A DNA stretch of 64,000 nt from Acidobacteriota bacterium. Lineage in GTDB: Bacteria > Acidobacteriota > Terriglobia > Acidiferrales > UBA7541. This document shows positions 1 through 8,938 of the stretch, piece by piece. The notes beneath the pieces are model-generated. The model searched no databases. It was not told the origin of the DNA and was given only the letters and a program-made list of their open reading frames with translations. The first letter of the stretch is position 1. Each line of letters begins with the position of its first letter. The stretch lies in assembly GCA_027307115.1 (NCBI GenBank), contig DAHUXN010000007.1, positions 16,482 through 80,481 of the forward strand. Reading direction: 5' to 3'. A program made the position numbers and the translations under genes.

Positions 1-2
1 TG

Positions 3-326
3 GACGAACGCGCAAAATATCCGCGCATCGCCGAAGTGACTCACGACAACGGCTACCCCGCCACGCGCACGCCGATGGATTTGCCGATATCCCAAGCGCT
101 GATGCGCGTCGTTGACGCTGCCGCCAGCCAGCCTGCCGTGAAAATTCCTCTCATCGGCGGCAGCGTGCCCATGTACATCTTCAACGATATGGGACTGCCC
201 GTTATCGGCGTACCCATCGTCAATTTCGACGACAACCAGCACAGCGCAAACGAAAATCTCCGCATCGGCAATTTGTGGTCCGGCATGGAAATCTACGCAG
301 CAATCCTCGCGGGATTACGCTGGTAA
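3..326 (+). CDS. M20-family metallopeptidase, C-terminal part (5' end outside window)
   Basis: The window opens inside this reading frame, which is open from base 3 to the stop at 326; about 107 residues remain. The tail contains GGSVPMYIF, then GVPIVNFDDNQHSANENLRIG and an ETYAAIL-like helix (EIYAAIL). In M20 peptidases the last metal-ligand histidine sits in this HSxNE context near the C-terminus, so this is the end of the catalytic domain of an M20 dipeptidase or amidohydrolase. Substrate cannot be inferred from the fragment. It converges on trpG with 6 bases between the stops. The GTG at 36 is internal, not the true start. Confidence 0.8.
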   Translation, partial: DERAKYPRIAEVTHDNGYPATRTPMDLPISQALMRVVDAAASQPAVKIPLIGGSVPMYIFNDMGLPVIGVPIVNFDDNQHSANENLRIGNLWSGMEIYAAILAGLRW

Positions 327-332
327 AAAAAT

Positions 333-896
333 TTACAGCGAGAGGAAATTTTCGAGCAGGTGAAAGCCTTCGCCGGTGAGGACGGACTCAGGATGGAACT
401 GCACGCCTTCGACGGGGAATTTGCGGTGGCGCAGGCCCATGACAGTGCCGTCGGCGGTTTCCGCGGAAATTTCGAGGCAGCGCGGCAGGGTGCGCCGCTC
501 CACAATCAGCGAGTGATATCGCGTCGCCTCAAAATTCTGCGGCAGCTTGCGAAAAATGGTCTTGCCATCGTGATGAATCTCGCTCGTCTTGCCGTGCATG
601 ATTTTCTTGGCGCGGATCACTTTGCCGCCAAATGCGTCGCCAATCGCCTGATGGCCTAAGCAGACTCCGAGGATGGGAATCTTACTCGCAAAACGCTGAA
701 TCAGCGCCACGCTTATACCTGCCTCGCGCGGCGTGCACGGCCCGGGAGAAATAATGATGCGCTCCGGCCCCAGCTTCTCCACTTCGTCCAACGTGATCGC
801 GTCGTTCCGCCGCACTTCAACTTTCTGCCTCATCTGGCCAAGGTACTGCGCCAGGTTATAGGTGAACGAATCGTAGTTATCGAGCAGCAGAATCAT
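333..896 (-). CDS. trpG: anthranilate synthase component II (glutamine amidotransferase)
   Basis: A 187-residue class I glutamine amidotransferase that supplies ammonia from glutamine to TrpE for anthranilate synthesis. It opens with [15 protein letters not shown], typical of TrpG/PabA. The catalytic triad is visible: Cys79 in GVCLGHQ, His168 and Glu170 in VQFHPES. The oxyanion-loop motif SPGPCTP is at 50-56, where many relatives have SPGPGTP. Length is normal for a free-standing TrpG. It lies 76 bases downstream of trpE in the same direction. The same subunit may also serve PabB, since no separate pabA is visible here. Confidence 0.95.
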   Translation of the reverse strand: MILLLDNYDSFTYNLAQYLGQMRQKVEVRRNDAITLDEVEKLGPERIIISPGPCTPREAGISVALIQRFASKIPILGVCLGHQAIGDAFGGKVIRAKKIMHGKTSEIHHDGKTIFRKLPQNFEATRYHSLIVERRTLPRCLEISAETADGTVMGLRHRKFPVEGVQFHPESVLTGEGFHLLENFLSL

Positions 897-972
897 TCGC
901 TTCTTTCGCCTCTGTTAATGATGAGATGCATTTGCATCAAGATAAGGACCTGGCCGTATATCCGCTGCCTCG

Positions 973-2457
973 TTATATCGGCCGTTGCTTGCCTTGGTGC
1001 GCGATTTCCACGGCAATCACCAGCGCGCGCGCTTTGTTGATTGTCTCCTGATATTCCTTTTCGGGCACGGAGTCCGCCACCACACCACCTCCTGCTTGGA
1101 TGTGAACCTTCCCATCCTTGGCCACAAGCGTGCGCAAACCGATGCACGAATCGAGGTTCCCGGAAAAATCAAGATACAAAATCGCGCCTGCATAGATCCC
1201 GCGCCGCGTCGGCTCGAGCTCGTCGATAATTTCCATCGCGCGCACTTTCGGCGCGCCGCTCAGCGTTCCCGCGGGAAAGCACGCCATCAAAGCATCCAGG
1301 CAATCAATGTCCTTGCGCAACCGCCCGCGCAAACTCGACACCAAGTGCATCACGTGCGAATAGCGCTCGACGAACATCAACTTCTCTACCTTTACCGAGC
1401 CGTATTCGCTGACGCGTCCCAAGTCGTTGCGTCCCAGGTCCACCAACATAATGTGCTCGGCGCGTTCTTTTGGATCAGTAAGCAGTTTCTTTTCGAGCGC
1501 TTTATCTTCGCGTTCGTCGCGGCCGCGCGGCAGCGTTCCCGCGATAGGCCGGTAGTACGCGTCGCGTCCTTGCACCTTCACCAGCATTTCCGGCGAACTT
1601 CCCACCACCGCCAGCTCGCCCAGGCGTAAAAAATAAAGATAGGGCGACGGGTTCACCACGCGCAGCGCGCGATAAATCTCAAATGGATCGGCCGTCGTGC
1701 GCGCGGAAAATCGTTGGCTCGGTACAACTTGAAAAATGTCCCCGGCTCGGATGTATTCCTTGGCTCTGCGAACCGCGGTCAGGTAACGCGACTTTGTGAA
1801 GTTCGAAGACACGCGCAATGCCGACCGACCTTTCGCCTTGGGCGCTCTCGGCAACGGCTGTTCGAGCTTGCGGCGCGTGCGCGCGATTTCGCGCACCGCA
1901 GCGTCATATTTCGCGCGCAAACTTCCCTGCCCTTCGGTGAAAACGTTGCGCACAATCCATACTCGATGCTGCACATGGTCAAACACCACCAGCCCGTGAA
2001 AAAACATTAGCACGGCATCATCCAGCTTCAGCTCATCTTCGCCCGTCGCCGGAATTCGTTCGATCAGCCGGACCATGTCGTATGCGAAATATCCAATCGC
2101 TCCACCCACGAGCGGTGGCAATCCGCTGACATTCACCGGACGGTACCGGCTCACACGGCTGCGCAGCAGTTCGATCGGATTCGCGTCGATTCTTTCGACG
2201 CGATTGCCAATCTCGACGCTGCATGAACGCCCACGTGACCGAAACACTTCCGCCGGATTCACGCCGAGAAACGTGTACCGTGCAATATTCTCGCCTCCCT
2301 CAACGCTTTCGAGTAAACACGAATATTTCGCATCGCGCGCCAGCTTCAGATACGCGGCCACTGGCGTCAGCAAATCCGCGGTGATTGTCTCGTACACCGG
2401 AACGAAATTCCCTTTCCGCGCCAGTTTGCGAAACGTCTTGTAGTCGGGCTGGGTCAT
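973..2457 (-). CDS. trpE: anthranilate synthase component I
   Basis: A 494-residue chorismate-utilising enzyme converting chorismate and ammonia to anthranilate, the first step of tryptophan synthesis. The N-terminal tryptophan feedback-site motif LLES is at about 48-51. The catalytic C-terminal domain shows NPSPYLYFLRLG, GSSPEMLVKV, GTLPRGRDE, the GTLSGAPKVRAMEII block and the IQAGGGVVADS block. The start chosen, MTQPDYKTF at 2457, overlaps the aroDE stop in an ATGA; the frame is open further upstream, but that stretch is the 3' end of aroDE in another frame. The presence of LLES suggests feedback inhibition is intact. Confidence 0.95.
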   Translation of the reverse strand: MTQPDYKTFRKLARKGNFVPVYETITADLLTPVAAYLKLARDAKYSCLLESVEGGENIARYTFLGVNPAEVFRSRGRSCSVEIGNRVERIDANPIELLRSRVSRYRPVNVSGLPPLVGGAIGYFAYDMVRLIERIPATGEDELKLDDAVLMFFHGLVVFDHVQHRVWIVRNVFTEGQGSLRAKYDAAVREIARTRRKLEQPLPRAPKAKGRSALRVSSNFTKSRYLTAVRRAKEYIRAGDIFQVVPSQRFSARTTADPFEIYRALRVVNPSPYLYFLRLGELAVVGSSPEMLVKVQGRDAYYRPIAGTLPRGRDEREDKALEKKLLTDPKERAEHIMLVDLGRNDLGRVSEYGSVKVEKLMFVERYSHVMHLVSSLRGRLRKDIDCLDALMACFPAGTLSGAPKVRAMEIIDELEPTRRGIYAGAILYLDFSGNLDSCIGLRTLVAKDGKVHIQAGGGVVADSVPEKEYQETINKARALVIAVEIAHQGKQRPI

Positions 2458-4001
2458 TTCTCGCCGCGTCCTTTTTCCTCGCGCCTCAGCGCTGCAGCCA
2501 CTGCCTGCCGCATTGTCTTTTCCGGAGCGCGCTCGCCCATCCAGATTTCCCACTGCGCAATTCCCTGCGCCAAAAACATATCTAGTCCCGAAACTGTTTC
2601 GATGCCTCGGCCCGCGGCAAGTTGCAACAGTTTGGTCCGTTGCGGCCGGTAAATTGTGTCAAACACCAGGCGGCAATTCAGTTCGCGGCCTTCCAGCGGA
2701 GAATCGCCCGTATGCGGATGCATTCCCACCGGCGTTGCATTCACGATGGCATCGAAAAATTCGCGCCGCAGAGCCTGGCGCGGGATAGCTTCCCCGTGAA
2801 TCGCGCGAGCCAGCTTTTGCGCCCGCTCGATTCGCCGCGCGCAGATCGCAACCACTGCGCCGCCACGCGCCAGCGCAAACGCCACCGCTCGTGCCACTCC
2901 GCCTGCCCCAACAATCAGCACGCGGCTGCGCGCAATCGGCATTCGCCGCTCGAGCGCCCGCAGCACTCCGATGTAGTCCGTGTTGCAGCCGAAGAGTTTC
3001 CCCCGCCCGCGCACCACCACCGTATTTACCGCGCCAATTTCTGCGGCCAATGGATCACAATCATCCAGATGACGAAGGATGCGCTGCTTGTGCGGAAGCG
3101 TAATGCTGAAACCCCGCAGACCGAGTGGCTCAATCGCCGCAACAAAATCGCCCAGGTCACGCACGAGAAACGGAAGATAAACCGCGTTCACCCGCCGCGC
3201 GGCAAATCCCGTGTTATGCAGAATCGGCGAGAGCGAGTGCTCAATGGGATCTCCGATCACTCCGTACACGCGTGTCTGACGGTCGAGCTTGCCCGCTCGA
3301 TACAGCTTTGTCATTTCAGCAAGTGGCACTTGGCCCGGCGCAGTCGCCACTTCCACCGGCGCGTAAGCAAGCGTACTGCCTTCACGCAACATCAGAATCC
3401 GAGCTGCCGTCGCGATTTCGCCCATCGGCACGGCAATCACATTCCGTTTGCCCCGCGTTAGCCTAAGAACGCGCAGGCTTTCACCGATTGATTTACACTG
3501 CGTTGCAATTTTCACCACTTCGAAACCAGCCGCTCGCGCAGTCCGCTCAAGCTCGCGCGACAATCGGCCTAATTCTGATTTCTTCGGCGTCTTTGTAAAA
3601 TCGTGAAATGAAAGAATCCGCCGCGCCCCCGCTGTGCAAAGGTTGCGCGCGAACCCCGCACCTCCCTCCACGCTTTCGATTTCCAGGTCAATCCACTGGC
3701 ACCCGACTCCAATCGCACGGCGCAGAACAGCCAGTTGGCCCGTTATACCCTTCGCAAAACGCCCTCCTGCCTCTGTTCGCCGGCAGGTTGCGATCAACGT
3801 TACTCTCCGGCCGAATCTCGCGCGTCCCAGCCGAATCAAAAAGACCCGCAACTCCCGCTCGTTCCGCATCCAGTCCAGCCGCAGTTCGACGGTCCGCGTC
3901 TGTCGTACCGCCTCGCTAAGCCGTTGCCACATTTCGCGCGCAGTCGTAGCCGCGACCACTCCACAGATTCGGTCTTTGCCAAACAACAACTCGGTCGCCA
4001 T
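2454..4001 (-). CDS. aroDE: bifunctional type I 3-dehydroquinate dehydratase / shikimate dehydrogenase
   Basis: A 515-residue fusion performing steps 3 and 4 of the shikimate pathway. Residues 1-225 form a type I dehydroquinase: ELRLDWM near 39-45, SFHDF at 131-135 with the catalytic His133, and the Schiff-base lysine in EVVKIATQ (Lys164). Residues 245-515 form AroE: GDPIEHSLSP near 250-259, TLPHK with catalytic Lys305, GCNTDY with Asp342, and the NADP-binding GAGGVARA near 366. Such fusions occur in plants and in some bacteria, including Acidobacteria and Chlamydiae relatives. It heads the trp cluster and is translationally coupled to trpE by an ATGA overlap. Confidence 0.94.
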   Translation of the reverse strand: MATELLFGKDRICGVVAATTAREMWQRLSEAVRQTRTVELRLDWMRNERELRVFLIRLGRARFGRRVTLIATCRRTEAGGRFAKGITGQLAVLRRAIGVGCQWIDLEIESVEGGAGFARNLCTAGARRILSFHDFTKTPKKSELGRLSRELERTARAAGFEVVKIATQCKSIGESLRVLRLTRGKRNVIAVPMGEIATAARILMLREGSTLAYAPVEVATAPGQVPLAEMTKLYRAGKLDRQTRVYGVIGDPIEHSLSPILHNTGFAARRVNAVYLPFLVRDLGDFVAAIEPLGLRGFSITLPHKQRILRHLDDCDPLAAEIGAVNTVVVRGRGKLFGCNTDYIGVLRALERRMPIARSRVLIVGAGGVARAVAFALARGGAVVAICARRIERAQKLARAIHGEAIPRQALRREFFDAIVNATPVGMHPHTGDSPLEGRELNCRLVFDTIYRPQRTKLLQLAAGRGIETVSGLDMFLAQGIAQWEIWMGERAPEKTMRQAVAAALRREEKGRGEK

Positions 4002-4074
4002 GCTGTCCTTTGGTACAGGTCCGGAGCCACATAGGATGCGTTACCCAATATGTAAAACGCAATGGGACATTGCC

Positions 4075-4103
4075 TTGACGCTCCCAAGCCTGTTTGTTAC
4101 GGT
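4075..4103 (+). promoter_or_regulatory. candidate sigma-70 promoter of the FlgT-like protein gene
   Basis: TTGACG at 4075-4080, a 17-base spacer and TACGGT at 4098-4103. It lies about 60 bases upstream of the ATG at 4162, which is preceded by AAGGAG at 4148-4153. The -10 is weak (3 of 6). Inference from sequence only. Confidence 0.35.
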
Positions 4104-4161
4104 CGATTCATCGGACGGATGCGCCGGCCCACCGGCAATCGCGAGGCAAGGAGCAAAAGAA

Positions 4162-5040
4162 ATGCGTAGAAATATCCTGGTGCTTGGTTTGTCGATTGCA
4201 TTGCTATCCGCTGGCGCGCTCGCCCAAGACAACGGCTTGCGGGATCGCGCAGCCGTGCCGCCGCCAACCCAGCAAGACGTCTACTGCTCTGGCATGATCA
4301 CGACGGATCATGTGTCCCGCAGCACCCAACTTGTCTCCGGCGAAGAAGCGAATTACGTCCTCACCTTCTCCGATGGCGATTACGTCTACATAAATAAGGG
4401 TTCGGACCAGGGTGTGAAAGCCGGCGACGTATTCCAGGTGATGCGGCCGATTGCCAATGAAACATACGTCCAATTTTTTACCTGGCAGGACCGTCTGCTC
4501 CACGCCATGGGCCAGCCCTGGGAAGATGAGGGACGCGTAAAAGTAGTGGTTGCGCACAAAAAGGTCTCCATCGCGCAGGTGTTCGATTCCTGCAGCTATC
4601 TGCAACGCGGCGACGTACTGCTGCCGTATCAGGAACGTCCTGTGCCACAGCTCAAGTCGGAGGCCAATTTCGACCGCTTCGCGCCGCCAAGCGGAAAGAA
4701 GAAGGCCATGGTCGTTGCCGGCAAGGGCTTTACCATACAAGCCGGCACGAACAGCGTCGTATACGTGAATTTGGGCGCGAGTCAGGGCGTCAAAGTCGGC
4801 GACTACTTCCGCATTTACCGCTACGAAGACAACGGAAATTCCTTTGTGTACCAGACGCCCAACATGGGCACGTCGGTCGAAGGATTCGGATCGGGACCGG
4901 CTCACTACCCGGTCAAGGACTTGCCGCGTGAAATCCTTGGCGAGGGCGTTGTACTCCGTACCTTCTCGAATTCTTCAACTGTTCTGATCACCTACAGCCT
5001 GAAACAGATCTACGACGGCGATTACTGCGAACTCGAATAG
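4162..5040 (+). CDS. secreted protein with two FlgT C-terminal-like repeats
   Basis: A 292-residue protein with a clear signal peptide (MRRNILVLGLSIALLSAGALAQ). Two copies of the same motif follow: YVYINKGSDQGVKAGDVFQVMRP and, about 125 residues later, VVYVNLGASQGVKVGDYFRIYRY. Each is followed by a beta-rich stretch ending in a segment about a 'GxVVLRT' or 'GRVKVVVA' strand. The G-x-x-x-G-V-K-x-G-D-x-F pattern resembles the C-terminal domain of FlgT-like periplasmic proteins. Start at 4162 is supported by AAGGAG eight bases upstream. Function is unknown; a periplasmic or surface location is likely. Its 3' end overlaps the convergent AMMECR1 gene by 19 bases. Confidence 0.75.
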   Translation: MRRNILVLGLSIALLSAGALAQDNGLRDRAAVPPPTQQDVYCSGMITTDHVSRSTQLVSGEEANYVLTFSDGDYVYINKGSDQGVKAGDVFQVMRPIANETYVQFFTWQDRLLHAMGQPWEDEGRVKVVVAHKKVSIAQVFDSCSYLQRGDVLLPYQERPVPQLKSEANFDRFAPPSGKKKAMVVAGKGFTIQAGTNSVVYVNLGASQGVKVGDYFRIYRYEDNGNSFVYQTPNMGTSVEGFGSGPAHYPVKDLPREILGEGVVLRTFSNSSTVLITYSLKQIYDGDYCELE

Positions 5041-5648
5041 TCGCTTCGCTTCTCCGCGGTGCCTGCATTTTCCGCACGCGCGCCGGGGAAATCCGCCTCT
5101 GAAAATGTTTCTGCGGTGAAGGTTTCGACTAGCGTCTCGGGAAGTTTCCATGCATTTGCATCGAGTCCGGCCTTACGGCACGTCTCTTCCAGAAAACGCT
5201 CAACCGGCCACCGATGTTCGCGTGCTACCTGTGGCAACAGCACGCCTCTGCGCCCATTGCTCGTTATCACCAGCCCGTGCAGGCCTGCTTCCACGTCTTC
5301 GGGCTGGGTTTTTTGAATTTGCGACAAAACCGAAATTTCGATTTCGAGTTCCGCGACTTCATCGCCGAGCAATCGCGAAAACCGCTGATCTTCTGTCGCC
5401 GCCGCTGCGGCACAGTGGGCCACCACATTCGCCAGCGACTCTAGCGGTGACAATCGCCCAATGCATCCGCAAAGTCGCCGTTGCTTGCGGAGCGTCACAA
5501 ATGCGCCGCTGGATACCGCTAATGCTCCCTGCGGCGAGGTAACTTCTAACTGCCGTCCTTCGGTGACAATCAGCGCAATCGCTTTTCGGGCAATATCCAG
5601 CAGGGTTTTCTTGTCTTCGTTAGGCAGTGGGCTACCGAATGGGCACAT
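5022..5648 (-). CDS. amrA: AMMECR1-family protein (AmrA-like)
   Basis: A 208-residue AMMECR1-domain protein. The family hallmark is seen as RRLCGCIGRL near residue 56-65 (usually LRGCIG), followed by VAHCAAAAATEDQRF and EIEISVLSQ, then GLVITSNGRRGVLLPQVA. In other bacteria this domain belongs to the AmmeMemoRadiSam trio with a Memo protein (AmrB) and a radical SAM protein; neither partner is encoded next to it here. The biochemical role of the family is unsettled. The ATG at 5648 overlaps the end of pgsA by 17 bases, so the two are probably co-transcribed. Confidence 0.88.
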   Translation of the reverse strand: MCPFGSPLPNEDKKTLLDIARKAIALIVTEGRQLEVTSPQGALAVSSGAFVTLRKQRRLCGCIGRLSPLESLANVVAHCAAAAATEDQRFSRLLGDEVAELEIEISVLSQIQKTQPEDVEAGLHGLVITSNGRRGVLLPQVAREHRWPVERFLEETCRKAGLDANAWKLPETLVETFTAETFSEADFPGARAENAGTAEKRSDYSSSQ

Positions 5649-6261
5649 CTTGCGGGTTTTTCTTCCGTTCCAGAACGATCTCGATGCTCTGCCGCTGTTT
5701 GATGCGGTCGTCGACTTGATTCCAGAACACCAGGAAGTAGTGTACTGCGGACACGATGGCGCTGATCACCACCAGCCACAACAGCACCATCGCCAGCAGA
5801 TGGAACGAAGGATGCGTCGCCGAAAAAATCACAATGCAGCCGGCCAGCACCTGCAACACCAGCTTTGTCTTTCCCAGCGGGGAAGCAGGAATGGTTAACC
5901 CTTCCGCCGACGCGATATTGCGCAGGCCCATCACGATGAATTCGCGCCCGATGATAATCACCACCATCCAGGCCGGAACCAATCCCATCGCAACCAGTGA
6001 TATAAAGGCCGCGGAAATCAGAAGTTTATCGGCGATGGGATCGAGCAGGATTCCGAGCGTGGTGATTTCGCCGCGCTTGCGCGCTAAATATCCATCGACC
6101 GCGTCGGTCGCCGCCGCCACAGCCAAAATCAAGACGCCCCAAATCTCGAAGTGGAATGGCAATCCCCAAAGTTCCAGGTTGGGCTCTCGCGTCAGCAGCA
6201 CCACCACGAGCAACGGCACAAAGAAAATTCGGAGAATCGTCAGGCTGTTGGGGAGATTCAT
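5632..6261 (-). CDS. pgsA: CDP-diacylglycerol-glycerol-3-phosphate 3-phosphatidyltransferase
   Basis: A 209-residue integral membrane enzyme that makes phosphatidylglycerophosphate, the committed step to phosphatidylglycerol. The complete CDP-alcohol phosphotransferase signature is present: DAVDGYLARKRG, then eight residues, G, and DPIAD, fitting DxxDGxxARx8GxxxDxxxD. It opens MNLPNSLTILRI, as most PgsA proteins do; the ATG at 6261 has a GAGG five to eight bases upstream. The frame is open further upstream but lacks family similarity. Several hydrophobic helices follow the active-site loop. Confidence 0.93.
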   Translation of the reverse strand: MNLPNSLTILRIFFVPLLVVVLLTREPNLELWGLPFHFEIWGVLILAVAAATDAVDGYLARKRGEITTLGILLDPIADKLLISAAFISLVAMGLVPAWMVVIIIGREFIVMGLRNIASAEGLTIPASPLGKTKLVLQVLAGCIVIFSATHPSFHLLAMVLLWLVVISAIVSAVHYFLVFWNQVDDRIKQRQSIEIVLERKKNPQDVPIR

Positions 6262-6815
6262 CTCGGCCTCGGCCCATGCAGCCCCGCAGCCAGTTACATC
6301 GGTCGCAGGTAATGCTGCCACTATAGTGCCCCATGGCGGTGGAGTCAACGATAGGCCGAGGCTGAAACTATGGCCAGAAGAACGACCCGGTCGTCCTTTG
6401 CAATTGCAATCAATCCCTCCGGTGAACGGTGGTCGCAAACCGCTGTTTTATTGCCTTTTCAACAGGCCCGGAAGACCCGCGTCAAGAAATCGGGTATTTA
6501 CCCTTTGGTTTTTTCTCGCACCCAAGTTGTGCAAATTGAACAAACAGGGCTGCCCGTGATGGAATTTGGTTCATTTGCTCGACAAATTACTAGGTGTCAG
6601 AGTTAAATACTTGAATTGGCTCAGGTTAGAGGAGGCTCGGGAACGCTGCGCTGATATTCGTTCCATGCAATCGCGCCGCTATTTCAGTTCGTCTAACCGC
6701 AATTTCCACAATGATTTCCACAGCATCTTTGGAGTCCAGAGACCCTTCTTTTCTCGCAGCGTTAATTAACCGGAAAGTAATTGCCATCGGATAACGCGCT
6801 TGTCCGCGCAAAAGC
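6262..6815. other. gene-poor interval between pgsA and hflX
   Basis: About 550 bases separating two minus-strand genes. I see no convincing gene. Two open frames of about 60 residues overlap here on opposite strands (6566-6769 plus, 6626-6811 minus) with no recognisable domain. The minus-strand one starts five bases after the hflX stop and could be a remnant. The pgsA promoter presumably lies in the left part. No clear terminator was seen. Confidence 0.4.
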
Positions 6816-8180
6816 TCACATGCCGGGTCTTCCGCTTTCGGAGCGCTCGCCGAAATTCTCTAACCGCGCCGCAAGCGATTCGGGCAGCTCTGCCTCCAAA
6901 CAAATATGTTCATCCCGCACCTCCGAATGCAGCACACGCCCGCACGCATAGATCATCGCGAGTTCACGCCCGTTCGCCAACGGCACATTCAACCGGCGCG
7001 CTACAATGGGATCCACCGGCATGGTTTCATCGATGCGCTTGCGCAGCTCATCAAGCCCTTGTCCCGTTTGTGCGGACACAAAAACGCTCCGATAGTGACC
7101 GTTGACTGGCAAAGACTCGCTTGCCTGCAGGAAATTGCGTTCGTGCGATTTCCGCAGCGTCTCGAATTCTTCCGGCGCAAGACGATCCACTTTGTTGAAC
7201 ACGCGCAGTCGCGGGCGATCCGCGACTCCCAAATATTCGAGCACCTTCTCCACCTCCGCATCCTGCTCCGCGTGCGATGGGTTGGAGATATCCGTTACAT
7301 GCACAATCACCGCCGACTCCTGCGCCTCCTCGAGCGTGGCGCGAAACGCCGCAATCAAATCGGCCGGCAGGTCGCGGATAAATCCGACTGTGTCCGACAG
7401 TAGAACACGCCGTCGTGAAGGCAGGCGCACAGAGCGAATCGTAGGATCAAGAGTCGCGAACATTTTCGCAGAGACAAACACGTCGGCATGCGTCAACGCA
7501 TTGAACAGCGTTGATTTCCCCGCATTCGTGTATCCCACCAGCGCCACGGTACCCAGAGGGACCGCCTGCCGCGCCCTGCGTCGCAGCGCCCGTTGCCTTC
7601 GCACGGTTTCGATCGAGCGTTCAATTTTCCCAACGCGCTCTCGAATCCTCCGCCGGTCGGTTTCCAGTTTTTGCTCGCCAGGCCCGCGCGTCCCGATCCC
7701 GCCGCCGAGTCGCGAAAGCTCGCGCTTGCTCCCGGCCAACCGCGGCAATAAGTAATTGAGTTGCGCAAGCTCCACCTGGAGCTGTCCTTCGCGGCTGTGC
7801 GCGTGCCGCGCGAAAATATCGAGGATCAATTGCGTGCGGTCGATGACGCGGCAATCGGTACCGCGTTCGATATTGCGGTGCTGAACCGGCGAAAGATTGC
7901 GATCCAGAATAATCAAACCCGCGTCCAAACGTTCGGCCTCCTGCTTCAATTCCGCTAGCATTCCACTGCCAACTAACGTAGCTGAATCGAGCGTGTCGCG
8001 CATCTGCAGACGGCTGCCCACGACTTTCGCTCCTGCGCTCTGCACCAATTCTTCGAGTTCAACCAGCGACTCTCTTCCTGCGGCGCCGCTTGAGACCGTG
8101 GACGCTCGCGGAGCGCGTTTCAGCGCAACGCCGACCAGTAACACGCGTTCCGAATTATCCAGGGGAGAGGTAGCCTTCAT
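6816..8180 (-). CDS. hflX: ribosome-associated GTPase HflX
   Basis: A 454-residue GTPase of the Obg/HflX class that binds and splits 70S ribosomes under stress. The N-terminal HflX domain ends in the family signature RLGGGIGTRGPGE near residues 157-169. The G domain follows: G1 GYTNAGKST at about 216-224, G2 around FATLDPT, G3 DTVGFI at 263-268, and G4 NKVD. A charged coiled-coil linker (ETDRRRIRERVGKIERSI) lies between. In many bacteria hflX sits with hfq and miaA; here miaA is nearby but a TetR gene occupies the space between. The TetR stop is 73 bases upstream. Confidence 0.95.
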   Translation of the reverse strand: MKATSPLDNSERVLLVGVALKRAPRASTVSSGAAGRESLVELEELVQSAGAKVVGSRLQMRDTLDSATLVGSGMLAELKQEAERLDAGLIILDRNLSPVQHRNIERGTDCRVIDRTQLILDIFARHAHSREGQLQVELAQLNYLLPRLAGSKRELSRLGGGIGTRGPGEQKLETDRRRIRERVGKIERSIETVRRQRALRRRARQAVPLGTVALVGYTNAGKSTLFNALTHADVFVSAKMFATLDPTIRSVRLPSRRRVLLSDTVGFIRDLPADLIAAFRATLEEAQESAVIVHVTDISNPSHAEQDAEVEKVLEYLGVADRPRLRVFNKVDRLAPEEFETLRKSHERNFLQASESLPVNGHYRSVFVSAQTGQGLDELRKRIDETMPVDPIVARRLNVPLANGRELAMIYACGRVLHSEVRDEHICLEAELPESLAARLENFGERSESGRPGM

Positions 8181-8253
8181 TAGCGTCGGGAAAATTTCGG
8201 CGGGACTTCGCTGAATCTTTTACTCATGCGTCCATCATTATACGCTTCAATCT

Positions 8254-8853
8254 CTACTGCCGGAGCACTTCTTGGCCGGCCAGACAGGAGGCCGCTAGAA
8301 CAAAACGCGAAAGCACCTCCGCCAGCGACGGCCCGAATTCCCGAAATGTGGCATCGCGCGTCGCCCGATCCACCCAACCCAAATAAACCAACATCGCCGA
8401 CTGTGACCATTCCTCCGCCTGCGCGGCTGTGAAGCCTATTTCACGAAAAACCTGCTCGAGATGTGCGGAACGCCGCTTTTCGATCTCGCTCACGCGGTGG
8501 CCCACTTTTTCGTCCTCGCGCGCCCACGAAAAAATCGCCACGTCTAAACTACTCTTCGTCGCGCTTGACAGCAGCTCCACCAACCCCGCCCACCGGCCCG
8601 CCGGGTCACGGTGAACCTCGCGCTCATCGACGTTCCAGTCCACATGTCCAGATTCCCATGCATCCAGCATTGCCTCCAGCAAATCCTCTCTATCCCGGAA
8701 ATGCCAATAAAAGCTCCCCTTACTGATTCGTAGTTTCTTCGCAAGGTTCTCAACACGCACCGCTTCTCTGCCCTCGTTGGCAAGGACTGCCATCGCGCAC
8801 CGAATCCAATCGGAGCGTTCCAACCGGGTGGCATGCTCTCGACGAGCTCGCAT
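8254..8853 (-). CDS. TetR/AcrR-family transcriptional regulator
   Basis: A 199-residue repressor-type protein. The N-terminal helix-turn-helix is typical: IRCAMAVLANEGREAVRVENLAKKLRISKGSFYWHFRDREDLLEAML, with the GSFYWHF core at about residues 46-52. The C-terminal ligand domain is of the TetR_C type and gives no clue to the ligand. An inverted repeat directly upstream (8870-8885) is a likely autoregulatory operator. Targets are unknown; flanking miaA and hflX are possible but not typical targets. Confidence 0.9.
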   Translation of the reverse strand: MRARREHATRLERSDWIRCAMAVLANEGREAVRVENLAKKLRISKGSFYWHFRDREDLLEAMLDAWESGHVDWNVDEREVHRDPAGRWAGLVELLSSATKSSLDVAIFSWAREDEKVGHRVSEIEKRRSAHLEQVFREIGFTAAQAEEWSQSAMLVYLGWVDRATRDATFREFGPSLAEVLSRFVLAASCLAGQEVLRQ

Positions 8854-8869
8854 TGGACGTCTCCTTATA

Positions 8870-8885
8870 CATACGGTATCGTATG
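8870..8885. promoter_or_regulatory. inverted repeat, candidate TetR operator
   Basis: CATACGGTATCGTATG: perfect 6-base arms CATACG/CGTATG around a 4-base centre, 17 to 32 bases upstream of the TetR start codon. Size and position suit an autoregulatory TetR operator. A second, looser repeat, AGGATAC at 8895-8901 and GTATCCT at 8934-8940, flanks the region towards the miaA stop. Confidence 0.45.
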
Positions 8886-8938
8886 GTCGGCGCTAGGATA
8901 CCTGACAGAATACTCCGCAGTCAATACCCGTCCGTATC

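Noticed and set aside
985..1629. 214-residue plus-strand frame opposite trpE
   Set aside because: trpE motifs on the minus strand are unambiguous, and the frame is His/Arg-rich as expected of antisense shadows.
4204..4905. 233-residue minus-strand frame opposite the FlgT-like protein gene
   Set aside because: The plus-strand product has a signal peptide, RBS and repeats; the antisense frame has none of these.
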